From positions 1 to 64,000 of the forward strand of contig CAITLU010000048.1 in the NCBI GenBank assembly GCA_903893315.1: DNA of 64,000 nucleotides. Direction: 5' to 3'. Shown piece after piece: positions 20,204-29,598 of this stretch. A program made the position numbers and the translations under genes. This DNA comes from an uncultured bacterium. Lineage in GTDB: Bacteria > Desulfobacterota > Binatia > UBA1149 > CAITLU01. The notes beneath the pieces are model-generated. The model searched no databases. It was not told the DNA's origin and saw only the letters and a list, made by a program, of their open reading frames with translations. Within the stretch, counting starts at the first letter, position 1. The number at the start of each line of letters is the position of its first letter.

Positions 20204-21523
20204 CTATGCGGCCTCCCGGGTAAGACGCTCTAGGCCACCGCTGCGCTCTATGAACTCGGCAAAGAAAGCGATCGTAACCATCAGCAGGAAGCCGAAAGCG
20301 CCGCCCACCACCGTGTTGATCAACTTGCGAGGGCGTTCCGGCTCCTCCGACGGATGGGCGGGATCAACGACCTCAAGGTCGGCAGACTTGGAAACCACTT
20401 CGACGTTGGTAGCGTTCATCGCCATGCTCAACTTCGTGAGGTTGTCACTTGCCAGATCGAGCACCCCCTTCAGACGCTCGGTCTTCAGTTCCTTCTCGAA
20501 CATCCCCTTTCGCAGATCCGCAAGCTCCTTCAGATTCTGTTCGAGCAGACGCGAAACTACCGGGCGCTCCGCCACGTAGCCGGCCTCACTCGTCCGGCGT
20601 ACCGCAAGCTCACCTTCCACAGCGGTGTACGTGGGATTGAGTTGTTCGTACTCCATCTTGAGGCCGACCAGAGACGCCGGATCCGCCCGGATCCGCCTTG
20701 CAACCACCTGCTGGTATATTGCATCGTCGATCAAACCGCGGGTAGTTGTTATGGTCTTCGAGAGTTTGCCCATCTCCTTTTCAAGACTTTCGCGCTCTCC
20801 GGTGACCTTCGCCAATTCCACGTCTATCGTGCTCAGTCTTTTTTCCAGGACCTGCAGACGATCGAGCCGGACCTCGGTCTGCTGCTTGAGGATATCGCTC
20901 GCATTTTCGGTCCGTAGCTTTTTCAGGGCATTTTCGCTGGCTTCCTTTTCCGCTCCCGCTCGCGCCACTTCCGCCTGCATGAACACGCGAGACCGCTCCA
21001 GCGAGGCGTCACTCACCCGTCGCTTCGTGTCCACGGCCTGCCGTGCGATGTAGTTCGCCACGTCGGCCGCCAAGAGCCTGTCCGTCAGTTCAACCGTGAC
21101 CTCGATCACGTTGGAATCCTTGACTGCCTCGACCGTCACATGCTTGTCGAACTTCGCGAGCGTGAGGTTGAAGGGCTCGTCTTCGAGCTTGAACTCCTTG
21201 AGTGCGGCGATAAGCGTGCCCTGGCTCTTGACGACTCCTTCGTAGGATTTCGCCATCCGTACTTCTTCCTGATCGTAGGATCCCGACACCGTTTGTTGAC
21301 GGAAGCGCGGCGATGCGACCATGAGGACGGCCTTGGACTCGTAGACCTTCGACATGGTCAGCGATGCCAGGAGTGCGATGGCCGCAGCGCCGACGCTCCC
21401 CAGAACGATGGCCTTCTTCCATCGCCACAAAACCGAGAGGCTCCGGACAAGGTCGGTGGTATCGGCCGAAGCCGTCTCCGCAACGCGCTGCCGCCCGAAT
21501 GAAGATGAGATAGGATCTGACAC
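20204..21523 (-). CDS. Polysaccharide chain-length determinant, Wzz/GumC type
   Basis: About 439 residues with the Wzz topology. A short cytoplasmic N-terminus is followed by a transmembrane helix (about 37-57), a long periplasmic region with extended coiled-coil character (about 170-350), and a Pro-rich HPSEEPERPRK segment just before a second helix near 405-428. There is no Walker A or tyrosine-kinase domain, so it is a stand-alone co-polymerase that controls chain length. An open frame exists from a GTG at 21529, but the GTG at 21523 has GGGGAG five bases upstream and is preferred. It sits directly after the WbaP-type initiator gene. Confidence 0.85.
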   Translation of the reverse strand: MSDPISSSFGRQRVAETASADTTDLVRSLSVLWRWKKAIVLGSVGAAAIALLASLTMSKVYESKAVLMVASPRFRQQTVSGSYDQEEVRMAKSYEGVVKSQGTLIAALKEFKLEDEPFNLTLAKFDKHVTVEAVKDSNVIEVTVELTDRLLAADVANYIARQAVDTKRRVSDASLERSRVFMQAEVARAGAEKEASENALKKLRTENASDILKQQTEVRLDRLQVLEKRLSTIDVELAKVTGERESLEKEMGKLSKTITTTRGLIDDAIYQQVVARRIRADPASLVGLKMEYEQLNPTYTAVEGELAVRRTSEAGYVAERPVVSRLLEQNLKELADLRKGMFEKELKTERLKGVLDLASDNLTKLSMAMNATNVEVVSKSADLEVVDPAHPSEEPERPRKLINTVVGGAFGFLLMVTIAFFAEFIERSGGLERLTREAA

Positions 21524-21574
21524 GTCCACTCCCCGAAACAGACGCGCCCTAAAGGACCACGTTCATCCCGCCGA

Positions 21575-23038
21575 CTAATATGCTCCGCGCGCGGTCAGGA
21601 CAACTCCGAAAGTCCTGGCCAGTACCATCAGATCCATCCACAACGACCAGTTGCGGACGTAGTATTCGTCCAGTTTCAGTCGCTCACCAAAAGACAGTTC
21701 GTTGCGTCCGCTCACCTGCCACAGGCCGGTCATACCCGGCGATGCCTTCAGGATCGTCTCCGCAGCCTCGCCCATCATGTCGACCTCTCGCGGCAGATAC
21801 GGACGAGGTCCCACCAAGCTCATCTCGCCCTTGAGCACGTTCCAGAGTTGAGGAAGTTCATCGATGCTCAGCCGCCGCATGAACCGTCCCACCGGCGTAA
21901 CGCGCGGATCGAACGCCCTCAGTTTCGCAAACTGCTCCCATTCCGAACGAACCTCGGGATGGCTCTCGAGGTAGTCGTGAAGACGCCGATCGCCGTCGCA
22001 ATACATGCTGCGGAATTTCGTACAGCTGAAACGGCCCCAGAGATTCCCAAGCCTTTCCTGCCGAAAGATGGCTTCGCCCGGCGAGTCGAGACGAATGGCC
22101 GCGTAGATCGCCGCCAGCAGCGGCGACAGGAGAAGCAGCGCCATGCCGGCAACCACCACATCGAAACCACGCTTGATCGCGACATTCCAAGGTTTGGCCA
22201 GGTTCCAGCGAAGGCGCAGCAGCAACAAACCGTTGAGGTCCTGTGTCTCCACCCCGACTGTCGCCAACCCCAACATGTCAGGCACGACGCGGATGCTTCT
22301 GACGTGCCCTTCGCAGTTCTTGATCACGTGAAGCAGGCGCTCACGCGCGAGGCGCGGCATCGCCACCACCACATCCTTTACGCCAAGTTCTCGAACCAAA
22401 GCCGGGACCGAGGCCAGCGGGCCGCGGACCGGCAAGCCGAGGTGGGCTCCACCAATCTTCGCCGGATCGTCATCGACGAAAGCCACGGGTTCGTATCCGA
22501 GCGCGCGGAATGTCCGGATACTTTCGCAAACGCGCGTGCCGGTCTTGCCCGCGCCGAGGATCAGCACCCGTCTCCCCCATAGCCCCGCGCCGACAATAAA
22601 AATCTTTACGTTGTGTCGCACGACCGGCACGACAAACAGCGTAAGCACCCAGGTCGACACGATCACGAGACGCGAAAGTTCCCGCTCCGAATGCACAGCG
22701 ACCGATAGAAACACCGAAAACAGAGCTGCTATCGTGCAGGCACGACTGACCTGCCGGACTTCATCCCAGAACGAAACGCGGCGGACGTAAAGCCCCGCTT
22801 CGGCGAACGCCAGCACCCACGGAAGAAGGAAATACAAGTTTTCCACGTACTGCAAGAATGGTGACAGGCGACCAAGGCCGGGTAACCACGCCAGCAAGAC
22901 GCCGTTTCGCAGAGCCCAGCACAGCCACAGACTTCCCAGCACAGCCAGCCAGTCCGCAGTCACCATCGTCGCGGCGGCTACCGACCATCGCCAGCCGTCA
23001 CCGAAACGCCGCGAACGCTCCTCTTTCTGCTCCTCCAA
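21575..23038 (-). CDS. Polyprenyl-phosphate sugar-1-phosphate transferase (WbaP/PglC superfamily)
   Basis: 487 residues. The N-terminal half has several transmembrane helices and a Rossmann-like domain (RVLILGAGKTGTRV near 160). The C-terminal catalytic domain carries the family hallmarks FRSMY, RRLSIDELPQLWNVL, LVGPRPYLP and PGMTGLWQVSGR. Such enzymes attach the first sugar phosphate to undecaprenyl phosphate at the inner membrane and so initiate exopolysaccharide or O-antigen synthesis. The start is TTG with GGAGG eight bases upstream. A run of eleven G on the coding strand lies just upstream and is listed separately. Confidence 0.9.
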   Translation of the reverse strand: MEEQKEERSRRFGDGWRWSVAAATMVTADWLAVLGSLWLCWALRNGVLLAWLPGLGRLSPFLQYVENLYFLLPWVLAFAEAGLYVRRVSFWDEVRQVSRACTIAALFSVFLSVAVHSERELSRLVIVSTWVLTLFVVPVVRHNVKIFIVGAGLWGRRVLILGAGKTGTRVCESIRTFRALGYEPVAFVDDDPAKIGGAHLGLPVRGPLASVPALVRELGVKDVVVAMPRLARERLLHVIKNCEGHVRSIRVVPDMLGLATVGVETQDLNGLLLLRLRWNLAKPWNVAIKRGFDVVVAGMALLLLSPLLAAIYAAIRLDSPGEAIFRQERLGNLWGRFSCTKFRSMYCDGDRRLHDYLESHPEVRSEWEQFAKLRAFDPRVTPVGRFMRRLSIDELPQLWNVLKGEMSLVGPRPYLPREVDMMGEAAETILKASPGMTGLWQVSGRNELSFGERLKLDEYYVRNWSLWMDLMVLARTFGVVLTARGAY

Positions 23039-23058
23039 GCGAACTTCCTCCCAAAAGT

Positions 23059-23069
23059 CCCCCCCCCCC
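23059..23069 (-). repeat. Homopolymer G11 tract (C11 on plus strand) before the initiator gene
   Basis: Eleven identical bases sit about 20 bases upstream of the wbaP-like start, just ahead of its Shine-Dalgarno. This is the longest homopolymer I noticed in the window. It could tune transcription or translation by slippage, or be a local assembly error. Confidence 0.8.
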
Positions 23070-23253
23070 GAACGTCAATCGACGTCCTTACAGCCAGAAC
23101 ACACCAACTCGCCGACAATCCGGAAGAAATTCCACTTCCCCGTCGACTTCCGGTCTACGGAACCTCAGCGTCCCGCAGCCGCCCGCCCGACTACCCCAAG
23201 GCCAGATGAGGGTGCCAGGAACCTGCGCTCATTCTTCAGACCCGCTACCCGCC

Positions 23254-24405
23254 CTATCGGTCGGCATACGCGGCGAGTACTTTTTCCACCGTCCGGTCCC
23301 AGGAAAAACTTTCCGCCACAATCCGTTTTCCCCGCGCCGCCACACCTGCGCGTTCTTCGGCGGAGGCCTTCCACACACGAACAATCACCGCGTGCAGGAC
23401 GCTTACATCACCGGCGCCAACCAGCCAGCCGTTTTCTCCAGAAGTGATGATTTCCCGGTGCGGCGCGATGTCGCTCGCTACCACAGGCGTCCCGCAGGCC
23501 ATAGCCTCGAGCAACGCTATCGGCAGGCCCTCGTGATACGAGGGCAACACGAACAGACGGGCGCCGCGCACCAGATCCAGGGTCACCTCGTGCGGCTGCA
23601 CCCCGGCAAAACGCGTCACGCCCTTCGAGCGCGTCTGCAAGTCGGCCGCGTAGGCAGAGCGATGGTCGGCGCCGCCAACCACCACCAGGCACGGGACCTC
23701 ACTGCCGTCCCCTATCGCATCGAGCAGGTCGTGGACCCCTTTTTCCGGAACCAGGCGCGCGACGGTCACCGCATAGCCCCGAGGAGCAAGATCGAAGGAA
23801 GCGAGAGTCGACTCGACCTGAGCCGTTGTTCTATCGTCCACCGCGATCCCGTTCGGCGCATATCCGGCTTCCCGGTTGAAGCGACTCGCCAGCCACTCGA
23901 CGATTTCCATCGATACCCCGAGCACCTCGTCCGCATAGTGTACTGCCGCCGCTTCCCCGGCCCGCAGTGTCCAGCGCGCCAAGAACCCCCACTTCTGCCG
24001 CATGTAGTCACGCCCATGGTGGGTGAACACTACCCTCATGCGCAGCAGTCGAGCCAACGGCACCACCAGCCCGGGTCCCAGCGCGTGGACATGCACCAAC
24101 CGCACCCCCTGCACTCTCGCGACGAGCAACGAGGCAACACTGTGCCACAAGGCTTCCAGGCCCCTGTGGCGCGGAGTCCACACTTTCTGCAAACGAACCC
24201 CACGCCACGTCCGCACGCGCGGGACCCTCTTCATGTACGGCGAACGCGAGAAGACGACGACTCGCACACCGCGCGCGGCCAAGCGCGTGTACAGTTCTTC
24301 GCAGTGGCGTTCGACACCGCCCTGCACGTTGGGAAAACCGCGAGTGCCGATCACGGCCACCGTCACCGGTGAAGCTCCGTTTCCCTGTGAAACAGAGAGG
24401 TTCAT
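23254..24405 (-). CDS. Glycosyltransferase family 4 (rhamnosyltransferase-like)
   Basis: GT-B glycosyltransferase. The N-terminus VAVIGTRGFPNVQGGVERH is typical of a GT4 subgroup often annotated as rhamnosyltransferases. The donor domain has PSYHEGLPIALLEAMACG with the EX7E motif, followed by ENGWLVGAGD. I chose the ATG at 24405 (383 residues). The frame is open to a GTG at 24432, and neither site has a strong Shine-Dalgarno. It lies between the radical SAM gene and the polysaccharide initiator gene, on the same strand. Confidence 0.85.
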   Translation of the reverse strand: MNLSVSQGNGASPVTVAVIGTRGFPNVQGGVERHCEELYTRLAARGVRVVVFSRSPYMKRVPRVRTWRGVRLQKVWTPRHRGLEALWHSVASLLVARVQGVRLVHVHALGPGLVVPLARLLRMRVVFTHHGRDYMRQKWGFLARWTLRAGEAAAVHYADEVLGVSMEIVEWLASRFNREAGYAPNGIAVDDRTTAQVESTLASFDLAPRGYAVTVARLVPEKGVHDLLDAIGDGSEVPCLVVVGGADHRSAYAADLQTRSKGVTRFAGVQPHEVTLDLVRGARLFVLPSYHEGLPIALLEAMACGTPVVASDIAPHREIITSGENGWLVGAGDVSVLHAVIVRVWKASAEERAGVAARGKRIVAESFSWDRTVEKVLAAYADR

Positions 24406-24473
24406 GGATGTTGCGTAACCACGCGCCGCCACTTCTTCGTCAGACCACTTTCACAGCACTCAAACATGACACG

Positions 24474-25601
24474 CTAACGGTTGAAAAACGGCCCCTGTGG
24501 ATAGTGTCGCTCACTCGCTCGCTGGGGCAGCCGTTTGACCGTCACACCGAGGTAGGAATCGCGTCTGGAAACCGAAACGTCGGCACGCACGTCGCCGTAA
24601 TCGATGTCGCGCTCGAAATCGATCGGCAACCCCAGCGTCACGCGCAGCTTGTTGCGCAGTACCCACAACAACGGTTTTGTCTTCGGAAGTTGAGGGATCA
24701 AGGAGTTGCGCATCGCCGTACGCGCGGTCGTGACCATCCAGCAGTTCTGCTTGCATGCGGCCACTTCTCCGCGCATCCGCACAGCAGCCGGGCCGGCAAT
24801 GATCTCTCCCCACGACTCCCGCACGAGATTGCCGAGCAGCAGGTCGTCGCGAACGTTGCACGCGTAGATATCGCTCCAGGGATCCACGAAAATGAAGTCG
24901 GTCCCGGCCGTGCACGGGATGAGCCTGTCCTGGCCGAGGATCTTGCGGATCAGTCCGAGGTTCAGGTAGGCACGAAACATGGTCTTGGCGTTGTTCGTGC
25001 GCAGCATCGCGGTAATCAGATTTTCGACTTCCCTGGCGACCCGTAGCCTGTCGTAGGGAAAGTTGTCGGCCTTGTGGAACTGGAAAGCGTTGTGGAGAGC
25101 CGAGGTCGCGAACTCGAAGCCTTCCTCGGTGCAGAATTCGTACAACTTGGTCAGCTCGTCGACGTTGTCGTCCTGGATCACGCAGGCGAAACCCAGATCG
25201 GTTCCGCCCAGTTCCCGGAGACGGCGCAGGCCCGCGACTTTGGTCCGGTAGCCATTGTCTTCGCCGCGGATGCGATTGTTGGTTTCTTCGGATCCCTCCA
25301 GACTGAATCGTACCTTGATGCCGGGGTACTTGCGGATGATGGGTTCGAGCCGCTCCCAATGCAGACCGTTGGAACTGATCTCGACTATCCGCGCCTTGGG
25401 ATGAACGACGTCGATGATCTCCCGCAGATCCTTGCGCAGCGTGGGCTCACCGCCGGAGACGTTCAGATTGTCGAAACCGCCGGGAAGTCTGGAGAGAGTC
25501 TCGACGCTGACTTCTTCGTGCGGCAACGTAGGGTGCTTCCAGATGAAGCACATGCTGCATCGCGAGTCGCAGCGGTACGTTGGAATTACAGTCAGATCCA
25601 T
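24474..25601 (-). CDS. Radical SAM / SPASM-like protein
   Basis: 375 residues. The N-terminus holds CDSRCSMC, the CX3CX2C motif that binds the radical-SAM [4Fe-4S] cluster (residues of about 10-18). NVSGGEPTLRKDL is the GGE motif for SAM binding. Downstream cysteines (CTAGTDF, DIYACNV, CKQNCW) fit a C-terminal SPASM-like auxiliary-cluster region, with the pattern FVDPWSDIYACN typical of it. It stands at the head of the polysaccharide operon. Related proteins modify peptides, sugars or lipids, and I cannot name the substrate. It starts with ATG and is separated from the next upstream gene by 119 bases. Confidence 0.85.
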   Translation of the reverse strand: MDLTVIPTYRCDSRCSMCFIWKHPTLPHEEVSVETLSRLPGGFDNLNVSGGEPTLRKDLREIIDVVHPKARIVEISSNGLHWERLEPIIRKYPGIKVRFSLEGSEETNNRIRGEDNGYRTKVAGLRRLRELGGTDLGFACVIQDDNVDELTKLYEFCTEEGFEFATSALHNAFQFHKADNFPYDRLRVAREVENLITAMLRTNNAKTMFRAYLNLGLIRKILGQDRLIPCTAGTDFIFVDPWSDIYACNVRDDLLLGNLVRESWGEIIAGPAAVRMRGEVAACKQNCWMVTTARTAMRNSLIPQLPKTKPLLWVLRNKLRVTLGLPIDFERDIDYGDVRADVSVSRRDSYLGVTVKRLPQRASERHYPQGPFFNR

Positions 25602-25720
25602 TTCGCGTAACCGTTACCGCACTCGAAGGAAGCAGTAGAATTTAGCGTGGCGCAGGCGCAGGCGCACAACCCGGCGCGAATCAAAACGCCTGCCGCATCA
25701 TGCCGGAAAAACGCTCCGCC

Positions 25721-26155
25721 CTACTCAACGACAATCTTTCGCTTACCGATTTCCGCGATCGCCCCGGCACTGGTCGTGACCCTCCACGACAACATGTGCT
25801 CGCCCTTGGCAACGCTCGCGAAATCGAACTCGCCTTCGTAGCGGGCTTTCTCGCAGCCCTCGCACTGAGGGTGCAACTCGCAGGCCCAGGCTGAAGCCAC
25901 GCCGTGGAGCGTCACCTGGAGCGGGGTGCCGTCAAAAAGGATCTCAGTCTTGGTGATGGTCCCGACGTTGGTCAGTGCCCACGCCTTCACGACCGTCTTG
26001 CCGGTCACCGTGCCGGCGTCCGGCTGGTCAAGCCATCCGAATGGAATCGGATCGGGCCGGTGAGCTTCGACGCGAGCCGGTTCCTTCGAGCAGGCGAAGC
26101 AGGCAACGACGATCGCAAGCACGGCAACGGGCCGGATCAAGGACATCCTGGTCAT
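25721..26155 (-). CDS. Small predicted lipoprotein of unknown function
   Basis: 144 residues from the ATG at 26155, which has GGAGG ten bases upstream; an in-frame extension to 26284 looks non-coding. The N-terminus is a lipoprotein-type signal with candidate lipobox VVAC or FAC followed by SKEPARVEAHRP. The mature part is beta-rich and includes a CELHPQCEGC cluster of three cysteines and a C-terminal Ig-like strand pattern (GEHMLSWRVTTSAG). A discoidin-like or Ig-like extracytoplasmic fold is possible. No family recognised. Confidence 0.75.
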   Translation of the reverse strand: MTRMSLIRPVAVLAIVVACFACSKEPARVEAHRPDPIPFGWLDQPDAGTVTGKTVVKAWALTNVGTITKTEILFDGTPLQVTLHGVASAWACELHPQCEGCEKARYEGEFDFASVAKGEHMLSWRVTTSAGAIAEIGKRKIVVE

Positions 26156-26555
26156 GACGGTAGAACCTCCAAGAGCACGTTCGAAAAACCAGACGGACAT
26201 CACGCGTCGCCATCGCCGGGTTCGGTCAAGCGACTTGAACTCGAAACACCGTCGAAAAGCTCGAACAATACCCGGCAACCGCACATAATCACAGTATTCC
26301 TTCCGAACCGAATCCTACCGGCCGCGTGTCTTCCATCGCGGAACCGTAAGCGACTCATTTAGAGCGGACATAGCGCCTCGCCGTGACCGAAGTTGTTCCG
26401 CGGCGACTGCACAGTCTTGCTTTTCTGTCGCTGGCGGGACATTCGGACGAGGTGAAGGTGAAGGTACCGGACGAAACGATAGCGTCTGCGGAGACCTCGG
26501 GAGCGTGCGCTTGCGGCGAGCCTTCGGAGGTAACGTCAGCGCGACCGATGCGGCC
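26156..26555. other. Intergenic region, divergent promoters
   Basis: 400 bases between the minus-strand lipoprotein gene and the plus-strand polymerase-like gene. The polymerase frame reaches back to a GTG at 26505. No RNA gene, hairpin terminator or coherent small ORF was recognised. Confidence 0.5.
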
Positions 26556-28178
26556 ATGACATCGACCGCCAACCCGCGAGCGCCCCTCGGCTATCGGGCT
26601 CTGCCGGCCGCGTATTTCCTGGCCGCCACGGCGCTTGCCGCCGCGTTGGCGCATTTCACCTGGATGTCCCCGCAGCCGCTCGCCGCGTACCGGCTCGGGG
26701 CTATCCTCATCGGACTGCTCCTTGGTGTGGCGAACCTGCGCGCGGGAGTCCTCCTCATCGTCTTCGCGGCGCCGCTGGCAGGTCTGATCAGCCGCCTCCT
26801 CGGCGCCTACAACCTCTCGCTGTCGGAACACGCACTGATCCCGCTGCTGCTGTGCGGCAGCTTCGTCGTGGGACGTGGGAACCAGGCGCGCGCCGGCGCG
26901 GCAATCGGTCGCCGGCTGGCGCTTTTCACGGCGCTCGCGGTGATCTCCAGTGCACTCGGGCTGTGGGAATACCGAGCGCTGCATCGCCCGCTGTGGGAAA
27001 CGGTTATCGCCGAAGCCGATCGGCATTTCTCTTTCGATATCGGAGACGTACTGCGTGGATCTTTCACGCTGCTGCACGGCGTGGCGGTCATCGTCGAAGG
27101 CGCTTTGTGGTTCGTGTTGCTGACCAGCCCGGCGCTTCGACTGCGCGCCTCGCATCTGCGCGGGGCGTTGACGCTGTCGGTCGGCGCTGCGGCGCTGACG
27201 GGAGTGGCCCAGACGATATGGCTGTTCGATCTCCCCAGTTTTTTTCGTCTTGTTCAGCCTGACCTGTTGCGAATAAACGGTGCGCTTCCGGACCCGAACA
27301 CCTTCGGCTGCTTCCTTATCCTGGTGGGGCCGATCGCGGTCGCGTCCACGTGGATGTCGGCCGCCGGCCGCCCGGCCGGACTCGGCCTCCTGACTCTGCT
27401 CAGCTACTGCCTGGTCCAGACCGTGTCGCGCTCTGCCTGGGTCGGGCTTGGCGGCGCTTTCGGCATCGCGCTGATGCTGGCCGGATGGCGTTCGCAGTCA
27501 CTGGCGCTGGAGATTCCGGCAAGCGCCGCGCGGCTGATCAGGCGCCTGTTCTGGACGGGAGCTGCCGGCGTACTGCTGGCATTTCTGCTCGTGTCGGTCG
27601 GCGCACTGAGGGGCGGGCCTTCGCGGGTAAGCGCGAGTTCGCCGCTGGACATGCTCTTGTTTTCCTTTGACCTGCGCAGACCGGCGAACGACCTGGTTCC
27701 GGCGCGTATGGATCATTGGCTGGCCGCCTTGCGCATCTGGTGCGACTTCCCGCTGTTCGGCGCGGGTACGGGCAAGTACGTAAGCCTCAAGCTGCACTAC
27801 CTGCCGGACGTCAAGCTGCCGACGTTCACCGACGCCCACAGCTACTACCTGAAGACCCTGTCGGAACTCGGCGTGGCCGGGCTCGGAACGTTCCTGGCAA
27901 TTCTCGGCTGCATCGCCACGCAGGCCCGCGTCGCCTGGTTACGAGCCGGCCGATCACAACGCCCGCGGATCGCCGCGATCGCGCTCGGGGTGCTCGCGTT
28001 CGCGTTGTCCAGTCTGGCCCAGGACCCCTTGGGACTCGGAGCGATGCAGTGCACATTCTGGACGGTGGTAGCGCTTCTGGTACTGGAAGATCGCGAGAAC
28101 ACGCCCGGACTCGGCGATGCCGCCGACAAAGACTCCGAGCGCACGGCTGCGAGCGATTCGCGCGCCGCGACGACATGA
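26556..28178 (+). CDS. O-antigen ligase/polymerase-like membrane protein
   Basis: 540 residues from the ATG at 26556; the frame also allows a GTG at 26505, and neither start has an ideal Shine-Dalgarno. About eleven hydrophobic helices and the motif DAHSYYLKTLSELGVAG near the C-terminus are typical of the Wzy_C/O-antigen ligase family. PDPNTFGCFLIL near 260 is another feature seen in this family. It is transcribed away from the main cluster and followed by two small lipoprotein genes. It probably ligates or polymerises the polysaccharide made by the neighbouring operon. Confidence 0.75.
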   Translation: MTSTANPRAPLGYRALPAAYFLAATALAAALAHFTWMSPQPLAAYRLGAILIGLLLGVANLRAGVLLIVFAAPLAGLISRLLGAYNLSLSEHALIPLLLCGSFVVGRGNQARAGAAIGRRLALFTALAVISSALGLWEYRALHRPLWETVIAEADRHFSFDIGDVLRGSFTLLHGVAVIVEGALWFVLLTSPALRLRASHLRGALTLSVGAAALTGVAQTIWLFDLPSFFRLVQPDLLRINGALPDPNTFGCFLILVGPIAVASTWMSAAGRPAGLGLLTLLSYCLVQTVSRSAWVGLGGAFGIALMLAGWRSQSLALEIPASAARLIRRLFWTGAAGVLLAFLLVSVGALRGGPSRVSASSPLDMLLFSFDLRRPANDLVPARMDHWLAALRIWCDFPLFGAGTGKYVSLKLHYLPDVKLPTFTDAHSYYLKTLSELGVAGLGTFLAILGCIATQARVAWLRAGRSQRPRIAAIALGVLAFALSSLAQDPLGLGAMQCTFWTVVALLVLEDRENTPGLGDAADKDSERTAASDSRAATT

Positions 28179-28203
28179 AGGCGCCCGTCGCGCCGATCCG
28201 CGC

Positions 28204-28698
28204 TCAAGGCTGACTTACGATCACTCTCTCGACCATCAGCCCGCGAGAGGTCAGCGGTTTTTCCGGCACCGGCACGTAGTTGGTGAACCTTAGCTTGAGA
28301 ACGCTCCGGCCTGAGCTGGCTGCCGGCACGACGGCCGTGTGATCAGCAACCGTGAACCCGTCGATCGTCAGGCTGGCTACGGGCTCGGAGCCGAGTTCGA
28401 TGTCGACGCGAGGCCACTCACCATCCACTCGCACACCGCGGCCGACGACGGTAATCCTGACCGGTCCTTGTCTCAGGTCGACCGTTGTCTGGAGGGACCC
28501 GTTGCCCCAGAACCAGAGACCTTCCTTCGCACGCATCAGAAGTGCTCCCTGCGGTTGCATCTGATCCGCGGTCCACACCACTTCACCGGCAGTCGAGTTA
28601 CAAGCAGGACCGCTCGCGCCGCAAGCGGCGATTGCAAGACACACCGCAGCGACTCGAGTGTAGAGCGATCCGCGCACTCCGGCGCAGTACGCCGACAT
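28204..28698 (-). CDS. Predicted lipoprotein, CBM-like beta-sandwich
   Basis: 164 residues from the ATG at 28698; the frame is open to 28833, but the upstream residues lack protein character. The N-terminus is a lipoprotein signal (VAAVCLAIAAC). The mature region has alternating beta-strands with DGEWPRVDIELGSEPVASL near its middle. It resembles small carbohydrate-binding modules in layout, but I cannot assign a family. It converges on the polymerase-like gene (25 bases apart) and diverges from a paralogous lipoprotein gene at 28847. A role in binding the local polysaccharide is an inference from context. Confidence 0.7.
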   Translation of the reverse strand: MSAYCAGVRGSLYTRVAAVCLAIAACGASGPACNSTAGEVVWTADQMQPQGALLMRAKEGLWFWGNGSLQTTVDLRQGPVRITVVGRGVRVDGEWPRVDIELGSEPVASLTIDGFTVADHTAVVPAASSGRSVLKLRFTNYVPVPEKPLTSRGLMVERVIVSQP

Positions 28699-28846
28699 AC
28701 ATGCGGCGTCAATCCACCAGCATTCGCAGGCTCGATGCGCCGGCGTTTCACCGAGTGCCAACTTGACGCGGAACCGGCGGTTACCTAGGGTCGAACCAGG
28801 TACGGTGGCGGCGTTGCTGAACAGCTTCATCATCTACGCAGGGCCG

Positions 28847-29371
28847 ATGCGCCTCACTCGAACGCGTGTCCGCCGCAGACCGGAAGACGGATGGTCGTTC
28901 AGCGGTGAAGCGGCCGCAAGAACGTCTTTCCCGCGATTGACGGCCTGGCTTGCGGGCGCGGCGCTGCTGGCATCCACGGGTTGCACCAGCCGCGAGGCGT
29001 TGCCCCTCGGACCGTCGACAATGCAGATGTCAGGCCCGTCGACCGACTATTCGCAAGGCGAAGCGGTCGTCCTGCCCGAAAGAGCTTCGCTGCTGGCGCG
29101 CCTGAAGTTTCGTTCCTTCAGTCGCTGGGGACTCGTGATCGATGCCGCCGGCGTCCAGGCTTCGGACGGACAGTGGCCGCGGCTCGGCGTAATGATCGGG
29201 GACACCGCCATCGCAACGCTCACGATCAACCGGGGAGGATCGACCCGCTACTGGCTCAACTTTCTCACCGAACCGGGGTTGGCCGACATCAGGCTCACGC
29301 TTGTCAACGGAAGGCCAGGTATGCCGAGGCCCACGCTCACGATCACGCGGCTGGAAATAGTGCCGCTCTGA
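28847..29371 (+). CDS. Predicted lipoprotein, paralogue of the divergent neighbour
   Basis: 174 residues from the ATG at 28847 (AGGG just upstream); the frame extends back to 28763 without coding character. The signal segment is LTAWLAGAALLASTGC, a near-lipobox. The mature part contains SDGQWPRLGVMIGDTAIATL, which matches EWPRVDIELGSEPVASL of the divergent neighbour, and the following strands also align, so the two are paralogues. Function unknown; it is extracytoplasmic and probably beta-sandwich. Confidence 0.7.
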   Translation: MRLTRTRVRRRPEDGWSFSGEAAARTSFPRLTAWLAGAALLASTGCTSREALPLGPSTMQMSGPSTDYSQGEAVVLPERASLLARLKFRSFSRWGLVIDAAGVQASDGQWPRLGVMIGDTAIATLTINRGGSTRYWLNFLTEPGLADIRLTLVNGRPGMPRPTLTITRLEIVPL

Positions 29372-29598
29372 TTGCCCGGCGCACGCCCGGCGCGATCAGA
29401 TCCAGTTCGGCCCCACCTTCTCTGCCGTGATCGCGCCGGCCGGTGCCGAGAGCGCCCCGGACGTTTGAGTCAGCAGGGCGAGGCGGCAACTATCCCGCGC
29501 CCGTCGGGCAAGTCCTGCCCAGGCAGCCCTCGCGCTCGCCTCCGCAGCCGGGACTTCGGGCAACAAACCGCAGCTAAGATCAGGAGAGAATCAGGACC

